Assembly: GCA_046542255.1 (NCBI GenBank)
Contig: JBKHBT010000131.1
Span: 1 to 7,180 of the forward strand
Source of the DNA: JBKHBT01 sp046542255
GTDB lineage: Bacteria; UBP14; UBA6098; JBKHBT01
Reading direction: 5' to 3'
Length of the DNA stretch: 7,180 nucleotides
The translations under genes and the position numbers were made by a program. Below the pieces are notes generated by a model. The model was not told where the DNA came from, did no database searches, and was given only the letters and a program-made list of their open reading frames with translations. Positions 1 through 5,955 of the stretch are shown here, piece after piece (positions within the stretch are counted from its first letter, which is position 1; each line of letters begins with the position of its first letter).

Positions 1-58
1 TTTGGGTATATATATTAAGTATTATGTATATGTTATATATATGGCTTTAAAAGAGAAG
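1..58 (-). repeat. Interspersed AT-rich repeat, copy 1 (partial)
   Basis: The reverse complement of this stretch matches 2558-2613 almost base for base. It runs from the TCTCTTTTAAAGCC end, through an ATATATA tract and the word ATACTTAAT, to ACCCAAA. I see two substitutions in the middle and a 2-base length difference in the TA run. The copy is cut by the window edge, so the hairpin half seen in copies 2 and 3 would lie to the left, outside the window. The homology stops just before the Shine-Dalgarno of the transposase remnant that follows. It may therefore be part of that element's end or an independent repeat beside it. Confidence 0.75.
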
Positions 59-69
59 AAGGGAGTAAC

Positions 70-484
70 ATGAAAAAGGAACGATGGTCAAGTGATGAAA
101 AGTTAGAAATTGTCCTCGACTTGACTGAAACAGCAAGGCTGGATCAGTTAAGGTATGCGACAATGGCAGAAGTCTGCAATCGCCATGGAATCAGCCAGAC
201 GACTTATTATAAATGGCGTGATAGATTGGTTTGCTGCAAGTGATATGATTTACTCGAAGGGCGCTTTCAACCGCTCCGAGGATGCACTCTGGGGATACCG
301 TTGAGTTTGGGGCTATATCCGCAATCAGTATCAATTGCCGATCAATAAGAAACGCATATATCGCCTGATGAAAATCAATAATCTGCTCTGCCCGAAAAAT
401 AATCGAAATAAAGCCAAAAGAACCTCAATTGGCCGCAAACCAAGAGCAGGCAAACCTATATCAAAGATATTCGAAAAACATTAA
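70..484 (+). pseudogene. IS3-family transposase remnant (orfA/orfB fragments)
   Basis: The first part (70-243) starts at ATG behind a good Shine-Dalgarno (GAAGGGAG, about 58-65). It encodes 57 residues beginning MKKERWSSDEKLEIVL and containing the helix-turn-helix AEVCNRHGISQTTYYKWRDR, typical of IS3-type OrfA. It then stops at TGA. In the next frame the sequence runs on with GYR, an in-frame TGA at 302-304, then VWGYIRNQYQLPINKKRIYR and LMKINNLLCPK. This is the N-terminal HTH_21 region of IS3 OrfB. It ends at TAA 482-484 after RKPRAGKP, where intact OrfB proteins enter the DDE integrase domain. The C-terminal part of OrfA (leucine-zipper region), the start of OrfB and every catalytic acidic residue are missing. 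The gene is therefore internally deleted, frameshifted, nonsense-mutated and truncated, and cannot be an active transposase. Confidence 0.85.
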
Positions 485-529
485 ATAGAATATTAAATTA
501 CGTTCAATTTGCTAAAAAATCGATTTGAC

Positions 530-919
530 CTACTGATCCAAATCCTTCTCCAAAACCACAACCGCCGCCGCAGCATCCTCATCATGCGACATAGAAAGAT
601 GTATAAACCGCACTCCCATGCCCTTTGCAAGAACCTCGGCAGCGCCAGATAACTCGATATATGGTGCGCCAAGCTCATCTTTGCGCACCGCTACATCCTG
701 CCAGCTTATCTCGCCGCGAAGGCCGGTGCCGAATGCCTTCAATAATGCTTCTTTCGCAGCAAAACGAGCAGCATAATGCTGCATGCTACGCTTCATCGAT
801 TCACAATATTCAATCTCGCCCGGTACAAAAACCCTCTCGAAAAAATCCTTGCCTATCTTTTCCTTTATTCGGTCGAATCGTTTCGGGCTTATTACATCGA
901 TACCTATTCCAGCTATCAT
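530..919 (-). CDS. acpS: Holo-[acyl-carrier-protein] synthase AcpS
   Basis: The enzyme transfers 4'-phosphopantetheine from CoA to the serine of apo-ACP, activating it for fatty acid synthesis in the cytoplasm. The 129-residue product has the usual length for bacterial AcpS. The N-terminal GIGIDVISPKRF carries the Mg-binding Asp8. RFAAKEALLKAFGTG (residues 52-66) is the signature segment with Glu57. SMSHDEDAAAAVVVLE (109-124) matches the C-terminal SxSH block. I chose the ATG at 919, because an upstream in-frame GTG at 926-928 lies inside the Shine-Dalgarno AGGTGG, which is 5 bases from that ATG. No other gene is close enough to be a clear operon partner. An exact TATAAT on the minus strand (1035-1040) lies about 115 bases upstream but lacks a good -35 box. 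No terminator hairpin is visible after the stop. Confidence 0.95.
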   Translation of the reverse strand: MIAGIGIDVISPKRFDRIKEKIGKDFFERVFVPGEIEYCESMKRSMQHYAARFAAKEALLKAFGTGLRGEISWQDVAVRKDELGAPYIELSGAAEVLAKGMGVRFIHLSMSHDEDAAAAVVVLEKDLDQ

Positions 920-1220
920 AAATACCACCTAATCTGCTTTTTTTACAAGCGTACAATTTAATTCCTGATAATTAATCCTGATATCTGTTCTGATGAAAAT
1001 CCGATTAAAAATCTGGAAGCAATAGAAATCATTAATTATAGAGCTTGCATACTTTTATCATCGCATAGACAAAGAAAGTTATTTGACAGTATTTGACAAG
1101 TTTTTTATTATATGTTTAAGATTTTAATACCAAGATGATGAATATCTAAAGTAAGGCGCATAGAATCATTATTTTCTCCGCTGGATGTATTATTGGTTTT
1201 GCTGAAGTGCCCAAATTTGG
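920..1220. other. Intergenic region between acpS and tdh
   Basis: No coding region is supported here. On the plus strand it contains the octamer TCCTGATA at 963-970 and 976-983, with a degenerate third copy TTCTGATG at 988-995. These lie in the acpS leader at roughly one-helical-turn spacing. It also holds a minus-strand TATAAT at 1035-1040 and the plus-strand promoter-like pair described separately. A minus-strand reading frame runs from within tdh to 1108, but it has no family signature and I regard it as chance. Confidence 0.5.
1083..1111 (+). promoter_or_regulatory. Sigma70-like promoter facing antisense into tdh
   Basis: A consensus TTGACA (1083-1088) is followed after 17 bases by TATTAT (1106-1111), five of six matches to the -10 consensus. 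The -35 word sits in a 10-base tandem direct repeat, ATTTGACAGT then ATTTGACAAG (1081-1100), so a second TTGACA lies at 1093-1098. No plus-strand gene follows. Transcription from here would start near 1118 and run antisense through the 3' part of tdh. It could make an antisense or small RNA, be a relic, or be chance in AT-rich DNA. The sequence match is strong but the function is unknown. Confidence 0.4.
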
Positions 1221-2249
1221 CTATGGTATCAAAACAATCTTGCCCGATTCGCCAGATTTCATAAGCTCCATACCTCTGGCATATTCTTCCAGTGGCAATG
1301 TATGAGTGATTACGGGTTTTACATCGATTCTTTTGGATGCCAGGAAATTTCTTGTCATATACCATGTCTCGAACATACGCCTTCCAGTGATACCATAGAC
1401 CTTAGCCGCCTTGAAAACCATGCCATTATTGATATCGAGAGTGATATCGTCATTGAAAAGGCCAAGAAGCGAGACTCTTCCCCCCGGTGTAAGGCATTTA
1501 AGGGCATCATTCAATGCCTTTGCCGAACCGGACATCTCCAGAACCACATCCACGCCATTGCCACCTGTGATTTCCATCACACGGTCATAAAGATTATCGT
1601 TTTTGGGATTGATTGCATAATCAGCTCCCATTTTCTTTGCCATATCCAATCTATATTCGATAAGGTCTGTGGCGATAATAGTCGTTGCGCCGCCAATTCT
1701 GCAGAGGCCGGCTGCAATCATTCCGATCGGGCCGATTCCAACGAGTAATGCTGATTTGCCGGCAATCTCATCGATGAAAACCGTATCGACTGCATTACCC
1801 ATAGGTTCCTGAATTGCAGCTACTCCAGGCTCTATCGAACGGTCATTTTTCCAGGCAACGACTTCTGGCACGAGAATGTATTCGGCAAATGCGCCATCTG
1901 TATCGACTCCCAAAATGGTCATATTCTGGCAAATATGCATCTTTCCGGTCTTGCATTGATAACAATGTCCGCATGGAATATGAGTTTCAGAAGATATATA
2001 GTCTCCAACATCGATGCTTTTAACATCATCAGCAATCTCGACGACTTCTCCGGCAAGCTCATGTCCCATTGTCTGTGGATATTTGATTCGGCCTTGTGCC
2101 CATTTATTCCAGTCCCAGATATGGACATCTGTACCACATATAGATGTCGCTTGCACCTTAACAAGTACATGACCAGGTTTTATCTTAGGAACCGGGATAT
2201 CTACTAAATCTGCGCCAACTTCGGGCCTTGTTTTGCGTACTGCTTTCAT
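1221..2249 (-). CDS. tdh: L-threonine 3-dehydrogenase (Zn-dependent MDR family)
   Basis: Tdh oxidises L-threonine with NAD+ to 2-amino-3-ketobutyrate, normally passed to Kbl (not in this window) to give glycine and acetyl-CoA. The 342-residue length matches the family (E. coli Tdh has 341). The catalytic zinc site shows Cys38 in CGTDVHIWDWNKWAQ and His63-Glu64 in MGHE. His90 precedes the structural-zinc cysteines at 93, 96, 99 and 107. The Rossmann motif GIGPIG is at 171-176, with Asp195 as the NAD-selecting acid. GRRMFETWY (289-297) is a near copy of the GREMFETWY segment of E. coli Tdh and separates it from sorbitol and alcohol dehydrogenases of the same fold. The ATG has a moderate AGAAGG about 9 bases upstream. 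The gene stands alone, with a structured leader upstream. Confidence 0.92.
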   Translation of the reverse strand: MKAVRKTRPEVGADLVDIPVPKIKPGHVLVKVQATSICGTDVHIWDWNKWAQGRIKYPQTMGHELAGEVVEIADDVKSIDVGDYISSETHIPCGHCYQCKTGKMHICQNMTILGVDTDGAFAEYILVPEVVAWKNDRSIEPGVAAIQEPMGNAVDTVFIDEIAGKSALLVGIGPIGMIAAGLCRIGGATTIIATDLIEYRLDMAKKMGADYAINPKNDNLYDRVMEITGGNGVDVVLEMSGSAKALNDALKCLTPGGRVSLLGLFNDDITLDINNGMVFKAAKVYGITGRRMFETWYMTRNFLASKRIDVKPVITHTLPLEEYARGMELMKSGESGKIVLIP

Positions 2250-2273
2250 TATTACCAGCCTTCTAAATCTTAT

Positions 2274-2326
2274 TAAGTTATAAATGAAGCTGCCATATAT
2301 TGCAGCCTTGTGAATTTTATAACTTA
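2274..2326 (-). promoter_or_regulatory. Nested palindrome in the tdh leader
   Basis: An 11-base perfect inverted repeat, TAAGTTATAAA (2274-2284) and TTTATAACTTA (2316-2326), encloses a second one, GCTGC (2289-2293) and GCAGC (2302-2306), around an 8-base AT loop. The two have almost the same centre. The structure starts 25 bases upstream of the tdh ATG. It could be an operator for a dimeric regulator or an RNA stem-loop in the tdh 5' UTR. It does not look like a terminator, because no U-run follows towards tdh. I do not recognise it as a known riboswitch. Confidence 0.55.
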
Positions 2327-2349
2327 TGAAATGTTATTATTATTGTCAA
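2317..2349 (-). promoter_or_regulatory. tdh: Possible tdh promoter
   Basis: On the minus strand a perfect TTGACA (complement at 2344-2349) lies about 95 bases upstream of tdh. The best AT-rich -10 candidate, TTATAA at 2317-2322, is 21 bases away, which is too far for a standard sigma70 promoter. The 17-base position reads TAAGTT, a poor match. If the TTATAA is used, it overlaps the upstream arm of the leader palindrome, so a protein bound there would block transcription. The -35 is clear and the -10 is not. Confidence 0.3.
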
Positions 2350-2445
2350 TGGGTTTTTGACCTTGTAAAACTTAGAACCAAAGTTTCTTGCTATGAGATT
2401 AAAAAAGAGAAGTTCTTTATACAAAAATAGTTAATTATTAAAAAA

Positions 2446-2474
2446 TTGTTAGTTTTTTCTAAAAATTCTATAAA
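2446..2474 (+). promoter_or_regulatory. Sigma70-like promoter of the interrupted secreted-protein gene
   Basis: TTGTTA (2446-2451), a 17-base spacer and TATAAA (2469-2474) form a credible sigma70 promoter. A predicted transcript start near 2481 would give a leader of about 32 bases before the GAGGT Shine-Dalgarno (2504-2508) and the ATG at 2513. It is divergent from the tdh promoter region. Confidence 0.45.
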
Positions 2475-2557
2475 TTTGTAATAGCTAATAATTTAACTAT
2501 TCTGAGGTAAATATGAGAAAAGAAATAGCCCCTGTTTTGTTTTTGATTTGTATTATA

Positions 2558-2674
2558 TCTCTTTTAAAGCCATATATATAACATATATATTATACTTAAT
2601 ATATATATACCCAAAAGGCTTTACTGATGTTTTAGCCTGAAAAGTATGACAATGCGGAACAGCGCATTGTCTGT
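2558..2674 (+). repeat. Interspersed AT-rich/hairpin repeat, copy 2 (most complete)
   Basis: This copy shows both halves. The left half (2558-2613) matches copy 1 in inverted orientation. The right half (2622-2674) matches copy 3 in inverted orientation, with about 48 of 53 positions the same, including TTTTAGCCTG, AAGTATGACAATGCGGAACA and CGCATTGTCTGT. Internally, TAAAGCC (2565-2571) pairs with GGCTTTA (2617-2623), with ATATATATA and TATATATAT arms inside. AGGCT (2616-2620) can alternatively pair with AGCCT (2634-2638). A 9-bp perfect hairpin closes the element at 2648-2671. There is no ORF inside, so it is a non-coding mobile or intergenic element of about 117 bases. No clear target-site duplication is visible. 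Confidence 0.75.
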
Positions 2675-2678
2675 TTTT
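2648..2678 (+). terminator. Hairpin plus T-run at the end of repeat copy 2
   Basis: GACAATGCG (2648-2656) and CGCATTGTC (2663-2671) form a perfect 9-bp stem with the 6-base loop GAACAG. TG and five T residues (2674-2678) follow. On the plus strand this has the form of an intrinsic terminator and would stop transcription from the promoter at 2446-2474. The same stem at copy 3 has no T-run, so the hairpin belongs to the repeat and the T-run may be chance. Confidence 0.45.
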
Positions 2679-2890
2679 AGTTTCAGTTCACTTGGCCGGG
2701 ATTTCATTTTTCTGTTATCCCGCTAACTATCCTGATGGGGTCGATGGCACCGAGACAATGGATTACTACGATGGAATCCTGATTCTGACTTCGAGCTATC
2801 CAACCACCGGGACTGTAACCAATGAAGATGGCAATTTTTTTACTTCTTTTACTATCCCTGCCGATGATTGCCGTACTATTTGATAGCAGT

Positions 2891-3778
2891 CTATTTCGGA
2901 GTGTTTGTACTTTGATATAAAGACATAATATTCTGTAGATCTTTTTGTATCATCTCATTTTTCGGTGCGATTAAATTCGCTATCCTGAGATGTTCGACAG
3001 CTTTTTGGATATCGCCTTTTCTGGCGAATGCCTTGCCCATGAAATGATTCGCTGCAGCGGAATTCATGGAAAATCGCAATGATTCTTCAAGGCTCTCTAT
3101 ATCATATCGCTCCAGGTCTGACTCATCGAAATCATCATCCAGTTTTTCCTTGATTTTCTGCCTTATATCGGGTTGGTCCTGGTAGAATTGAAAAGCGGTT
3201 TTGAGCTTTGATTTATAGTAGTTTTCAATATTGAGTTGTGCCACCATAGCCTGGTCGGCATAATATATTGTAGAATCCGGCATCCCGATTTTATTGAAAA
3301 CGCCAGCCATATTCACATATGCATCGACCGGTTGATATGCGAATTTGGCCGCTTTGCGATATGCCTTCAAGGCTCTATTGTATCTTTCTTGTTTCTCATA
3401 TATTGTACCGGCGAAACCGTAGGCATAGTCAGGAAATAGCATATCGCTTTTACTCGCTGCCCGATAGAGATATTTTAATGCTGTATCATATTTTTGCATT
3501 TCCATATATGTCCTGCCGAGGCCAGTCAGTGCATCGCCATTCTCAGGGTCGATTTCCAGCGCTTTTTTGTAATTGGCGATAGAAAATTCTAAATTACCGA
3601 GCTTTCTGCCATTCTCGCCTTTATCGATGAAATCCATAACCATGCTCTTGTTGTCATTCACTATCTGCGCTTTCATTTCATCTTCTAAAATCTCATTCAC
3701 CAGAAAAAGGACAAAAACAGCTATTAAAAAAGATGAAAGCAAAATGCCGATTATAGTATTTGGCCTTTTATCCATCAT
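2891..3778 (-). CDS. Membrane-anchored TPR protein
   Basis: The 295-residue product has an N-terminal hydrophobic anchor (about 8-29, TIIGILLSSFLIAVFVLFLV) preceded by MMDKRPN, so the rest probably faces the periplasm. Tetratricopeptide repeats follow: about 47-80 (NLEFSIANYKKALEIDPENG), 81-114 (LGRTYMEMQKYDTALKYLYR), 117-150 and 151-184. After an acidic and charged linker (about 205-235) comes another at 240-273 (MGKAFARKGDIQKAVEHLRI). TPRs bind other proteins, and no catalytic motif is visible. Its ATG overlaps the stop of the upstream VanZ-like gene as ATGA (3775-3778). There is no strong Shine-Dalgarno next to it, so translation is probably coupled. A second in-frame ATG directly follows the first. 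I infer a scaffold or assembly factor for the membrane protein encoded upstream. The specific role is unknown. Confidence 0.85.
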   Translation of the reverse strand: MMDKRPNTIIGILLSSFLIAVFVLFLVNEILEDEMKAQIVNDNKSMVMDFIDKGENGRKLGNLEFSIANYKKALEIDPENGDALTGLGRTYMEMQKYDTALKYLYRAASKSDMLFPDYAYGFAGTIYEKQERYNRALKAYRKAAKFAYQPVDAYVNMAGVFNKIGMPDSTIYYADQAMVAQLNIENYYKSKLKTAFQFYQDQPDIRQKIKEKLDDDFDESDLERYDIESLEESLRFSMNSAAANHFMGKAFARKGDIQKAVEHLRIANLIAPKNEMIQKDLQNIMSLYQSTNTPK

Positions 3779-4998
3779 TTTGAATTATTGACCACCAGTA
3801 AAATATCTTTCCCCTGAGCTTTCAGCTCATTATATTTTTCTAAAGCTAATGGTGTATTATAGACCATAATATGCATGAGGTCTCCGGTATATTTATTATA
3901 TCTTAAGTCGGATTTATTTGTTCCGGGAGTAACATATCCTGCCGCACCTCTGGATTGGTATCCACTGGCAATAAGAATTATATCTGCGCCGATTTTCGCG
4001 AGCCTATCCCTATCGGATGCCGCAAATTCCAGTTTCTTTTCCACCGGCCGGAAAAGGCCACAGGGATAAACCACAAAATCAAAACCAATTATCGGAATGC
4101 CGCAATAAACGGCGATATTTTCTCTATAATAGACAAAATTATCGTCCCAATATTTTATTGTAAAAAAGCCCTGAACAATAATAATTATCATGAAAAGAGA
4201 AATGACTATGATACGGAAGAATTTTATTCTCAAAGCACGTGTGATAAAAATGAGAACAATATATATCAAAAACGGAATTCCAACGGCATAGTTTATGAAA
4301 ACCGGCCATTTCAGAAAAGACGCAAAAATAAGAAAAACCAGCGAAAAGAAACCGATATGCAAGAGCGCACTGGAAGGATTGGAATATACCTGAATAAATT
4401 TTGGTGGTATGATTTGGCTCTTTCTCAGGTTTTTGGCATCTTCATAAACGAAATAGATAAAGAAATAGCCAATAAAAACACCCCAGATGTTTTTGCCAAT
4501 ATCCGATACATCCAATAAACGTGATAAGACAGTCGTCTGGAGAAATTTGCCAAATGCCGAAACCAGGAGAGCAATCAGGAAACCGGTTATTATTATGAAG
4601 GCATCGCTTTTTCGATGGTATTTCAATAGCCGATAATAGAACCATGCAAATAATGAATATCCCAAAATCTGGCTATTGCTATAGAGATCATAGATTGTAT
4701 TACCATAGTAAAAATCCGGGATGATATGTCCGATTTCCAGAAAGACAAAGCAAAGCAAAAGGCCGATAATACGATTTTTGCTAAGGTTTTTACGGTAATA
4801 AAGTAAAACAATAATCGCCATTAGAATTAATACTATCAGCAAAGTATGTATTTGTAAATTGCCAATATTGAAGCTATGCAAAGAAATCTTATCGATCATT
4901 ATGCGATAGTTTCCCTGAAGCAAAACAAGTGGCGTAATCAGAATAATCAATACATAGGCTAATAAATGAAATCGAGGATGTGATAATAATTTCTTCAT
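3775..4998 (-). CDS. VanZ-like polytopic membrane protein with C-terminal Mth938-like domain
   Basis: The 407-residue protein has about nine hydrophobic segments between residues 11 and 281. Two carry VanZ-like patterns. One is FLEIGHIIPDF with Asp104 and Asn108 (86-115). The clearer one (148-177) has Gln154, Arg160, Asp163, Asp166, Asn170, Gly173 and Gly177, following the family pattern Q..R..D..D..N..G..G. Residues about 296-407 are soluble. There, FDFVVYPCGLFRP, ADIILIASGYQSRG and MVYNTPLALEKYNEL then AQGKDILLVV resemble the Mth938/DUF498 fold: a strand ending in a G-rich turn, then T..A...YN.L...GK. Function is unknown. VanZ proteins are tied to glycopeptide and envelope traits, while Mth938-like proteins act in assembly of respiratory or redox complexes in some organisms. 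The gene heads an operon with the TPR gene through an ATGA overlap. The start has no visible Shine-Dalgarno. VanZ confidence is moderate, and the Mth938 call rests on pattern only. Confidence 0.7.
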   Translation of the reverse strand: MKKLLSHPRFHLLAYVLIILITPLVLLQGNYRIMIDKISLHSFNIGNLQIHTLLIVLILMAIIVLLYYRKNLSKNRIIGLLLCFVFLEIGHIIPDFYYGNTIYDLYSNSQILGYSLFAWFYYRLLKYHRKSDAFIIITGFLIALLVSAFGKFLQTTVLSRLLDVSDIGKNIWGVFIGYFFIYFVYEDAKNLRKSQIIPPKFIQVYSNPSSALLHIGFFSLVFLIFASFLKWPVFINYAVGIPFLIYIVLIFITRALRIKFFRIIVISLFMIIIIVQGFFTIKYWDDNFVYYRENIAVYCGIPIIGFDFVVYPCGLFRPVEKKLEFAASDRDRLAKIGADIILIASGYQSRGAAGYVTPGTNKSDLRYNKYTGDLMHIMVYNTPLALEKYNELKAQGKDILLVVNNSK

Positions 4999-5003
4999 AA
5001 TTT

Positions 5004-5032
5004 AGTATAAACTTACTTAACAGCGATGAAAA
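5004..5032 (-). promoter_or_regulatory. Promoter of the VanZ-like/TPR operon, possibly leaderless
   Basis: On the minus strand TTTTCA (complement 5027-5032) and TATACT (complement 5004-5009) are separated by 17 bases, with four and five matches to the sigma70 consensus. Only five bases separate the -10 box from the ATG at 4998, so transcription would begin at or next to the start codon. No Shine-Dalgarno is visible there, which fits a leaderless mRNA. The upstream DNA is shared with the divergent PHP gene. Confidence 0.35.
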
Positions 5033-5129
5033 ATCAAGTGCAATATTAACTGGGAAATTAATCTTTTCATGGACAAAAACTATATTGCGCTTATCTTGTA
5101 GTATTTGATATCTAAAGAAGGGATAAATT

Positions 5130-5939
5130 ATGCAAGATTTTCATATCCATCCGGCCTATTCGATAGATGCTCGGGGCAATGCAGAAGATTTCGTAAAAGC
5201 AGCCATAGAAAAGAAAATCAAAAGGATTTGTTTCACTACACATATAGACCTAAACCCGGCAAGAGCAGTTATAGACCTTTGGGCGGCTCCCGATGGCTAT
5301 CCAGTCCCTTTGTCGAAAGAAATCATGCAAAGATATGCAAGCGAAATTGGTACACTCAAGAAAAAATATGCCCATGAAATAGAAATCCTAAAGGGCTATG
5401 AATTCTCATATGCGCCGGATTATGAAGATCTAATCGAGTCTTTCATTAACAAATTTCCGGCTGATTTCATGATTGGTTCTATCCATTGTATCGATGATGT
5501 TGGTTTTACTGCAGGTTTCGAAGCAAGCTCTGTTCTCAGACTCTATGAGCCTCTCGAATTTATGGAGATATATTCTACTCGAATCATTTCGCTCGCCCGA
5601 AGTGGTTTATTCGACACAATAGGGCATATCGATGGGTATAAGAAATATGCCAAACGTAATTGGAATATGGAAGAACTTCGAGAAGCCGAAGAAACAGTCT
5701 ATCCAGGACTATTCGATAGACTATCAGAAATCGGCGCCGGTATCGAAATCAATACTTCGGCAATGCGGAAGGGCTTCGATGAATTCTATCCATCAAGCAA
5801 AATCCTGAAGCTTGCCAAAGATAAGGGTGTTATGATAAATTCTATTGGCTCTGATGCTCATCGAGCGAACCAGGTCGGTTTCAAGTTTAAGGATGCGATG
5901 GAGCTTTTGGATGAGCTTGGGATCGAGCTACGGATATAG
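5130..5939 (+). CDS. PHP-domain phosphatase, histidinol-phosphatase (HisK/HisJ-like)
   Basis: Members of this family use a multinuclear metal site to hydrolyse phosphate esters. The closest resemblance is to PHP-type histidinol-phosphatase, which makes histidinol in histidine synthesis. At 269 residues it matches Bacillus HisK (about 268). Metal-ligand motifs are in the family order: DFHIHPAYSID (His5, His7, Asp13), CFTTHID (His38), KGYEFSY (Glu91), GSIHCID (His119), GHIDGYKKY (His166) and GSDAHRANQVG (Asp242, His244). INTSAMRKG (207-215) matches the NTSGLRK block of HisK. The start has a strong Shine-Dalgarno, AAGAAGGG (about 5115-5122), 7 bases from ATG. No other his gene is in the window, so a different phosphoester substrate is possible. 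It is divergent from the VanZ-like gene and converges on the next gene with 16 bases between stops. No terminator hairpin is evident. Confidence 0.87.
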   Translation: MQDFHIHPAYSIDARGNAEDFVKAAIEKKIKRICFTTHIDLNPARAVIDLWAAPDGYPVPLSKEIMQRYASEIGTLKKKYAHEIEILKGYEFSYAPDYEDLIESFINKFPADFMIGSIHCIDDVGFTAGFEASSVLRLYEPLEFMEIYSTRIISLARSGLFDTIGHIDGYKKYAKRNWNMEELREAEETVYPGLFDRLSEIGAGIEINTSAMRKGFDEFYPSSKILKLAKDKGVMINSIGSDAHRANQVGFKFKDAMELLDELGIELRI

Positions 5940-5955
5940 GCGAATTACAGCCGCT

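Larger units (their letters stand above)
2513..2883 (+). pseudogene. Exported-protein gene interrupted by the repeat
   Basis: The 5' part (2513-2581) has a Shine-Dalgarno, GAGGT, 4 bases before ATG. It encodes 22 residues, MRKEIAPVLFLICIISLLKP then YI and a stop, with the charged start and hydrophobic core of a signal peptide. From codon 16 onward its codons are supplied by the repeat (from 2558), which ends it at TAA 2579-2581. Downstream of the repeat, another frame is open to TGA at 2881-2883 and encodes acidic, glycine- and threonine-rich sequence including YPANYPDGVDG and TTGTVTNEDGNFFTSFTIPA. This resembles the beta-rich repeats of secreted surface proteins. The two parts are in different frames and the second has no ATG start. 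I infer one gene split by the repeat and truncated at its 3' end, 7 bases from the convergent TPR gene. The downstream fragment could instead be an unrelated relic. I do not recognise the family. Confidence 0.5.

Noticed and set aside
1108..1365. 85-residue minus-strand frame overlapping the 3' end of tdh
   Set aside because: It overlaps tdh in another frame for most of its length, has no motif, and its unique tail of about 37 codons has no Shine-Dalgarno of its own.
1302..1748. 148-residue plus-strand frame within tdh, downstream of the antisense promoter
   Set aside because: It is Cys/His/Ile-rich antisense translation of a well-supported gene, with no Shine-Dalgarno. The promoter upstream does not make it coding.
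2558..2674. CRISPR array or attachment-site reading of the repeated DNA
   Set aside because: The copies are kilobases apart, in mixed orientation, and without regular spacers or a cas or integrase gene.
3955..4518. 187-residue plus-strand open frame opposite the VanZ-like gene
   Set aside because: Its composition (Asn, Lys, Arg-rich without hydrophobic pattern) is that of an antisense shadow of a membrane protein. The opposite strand has clear domain motifs.
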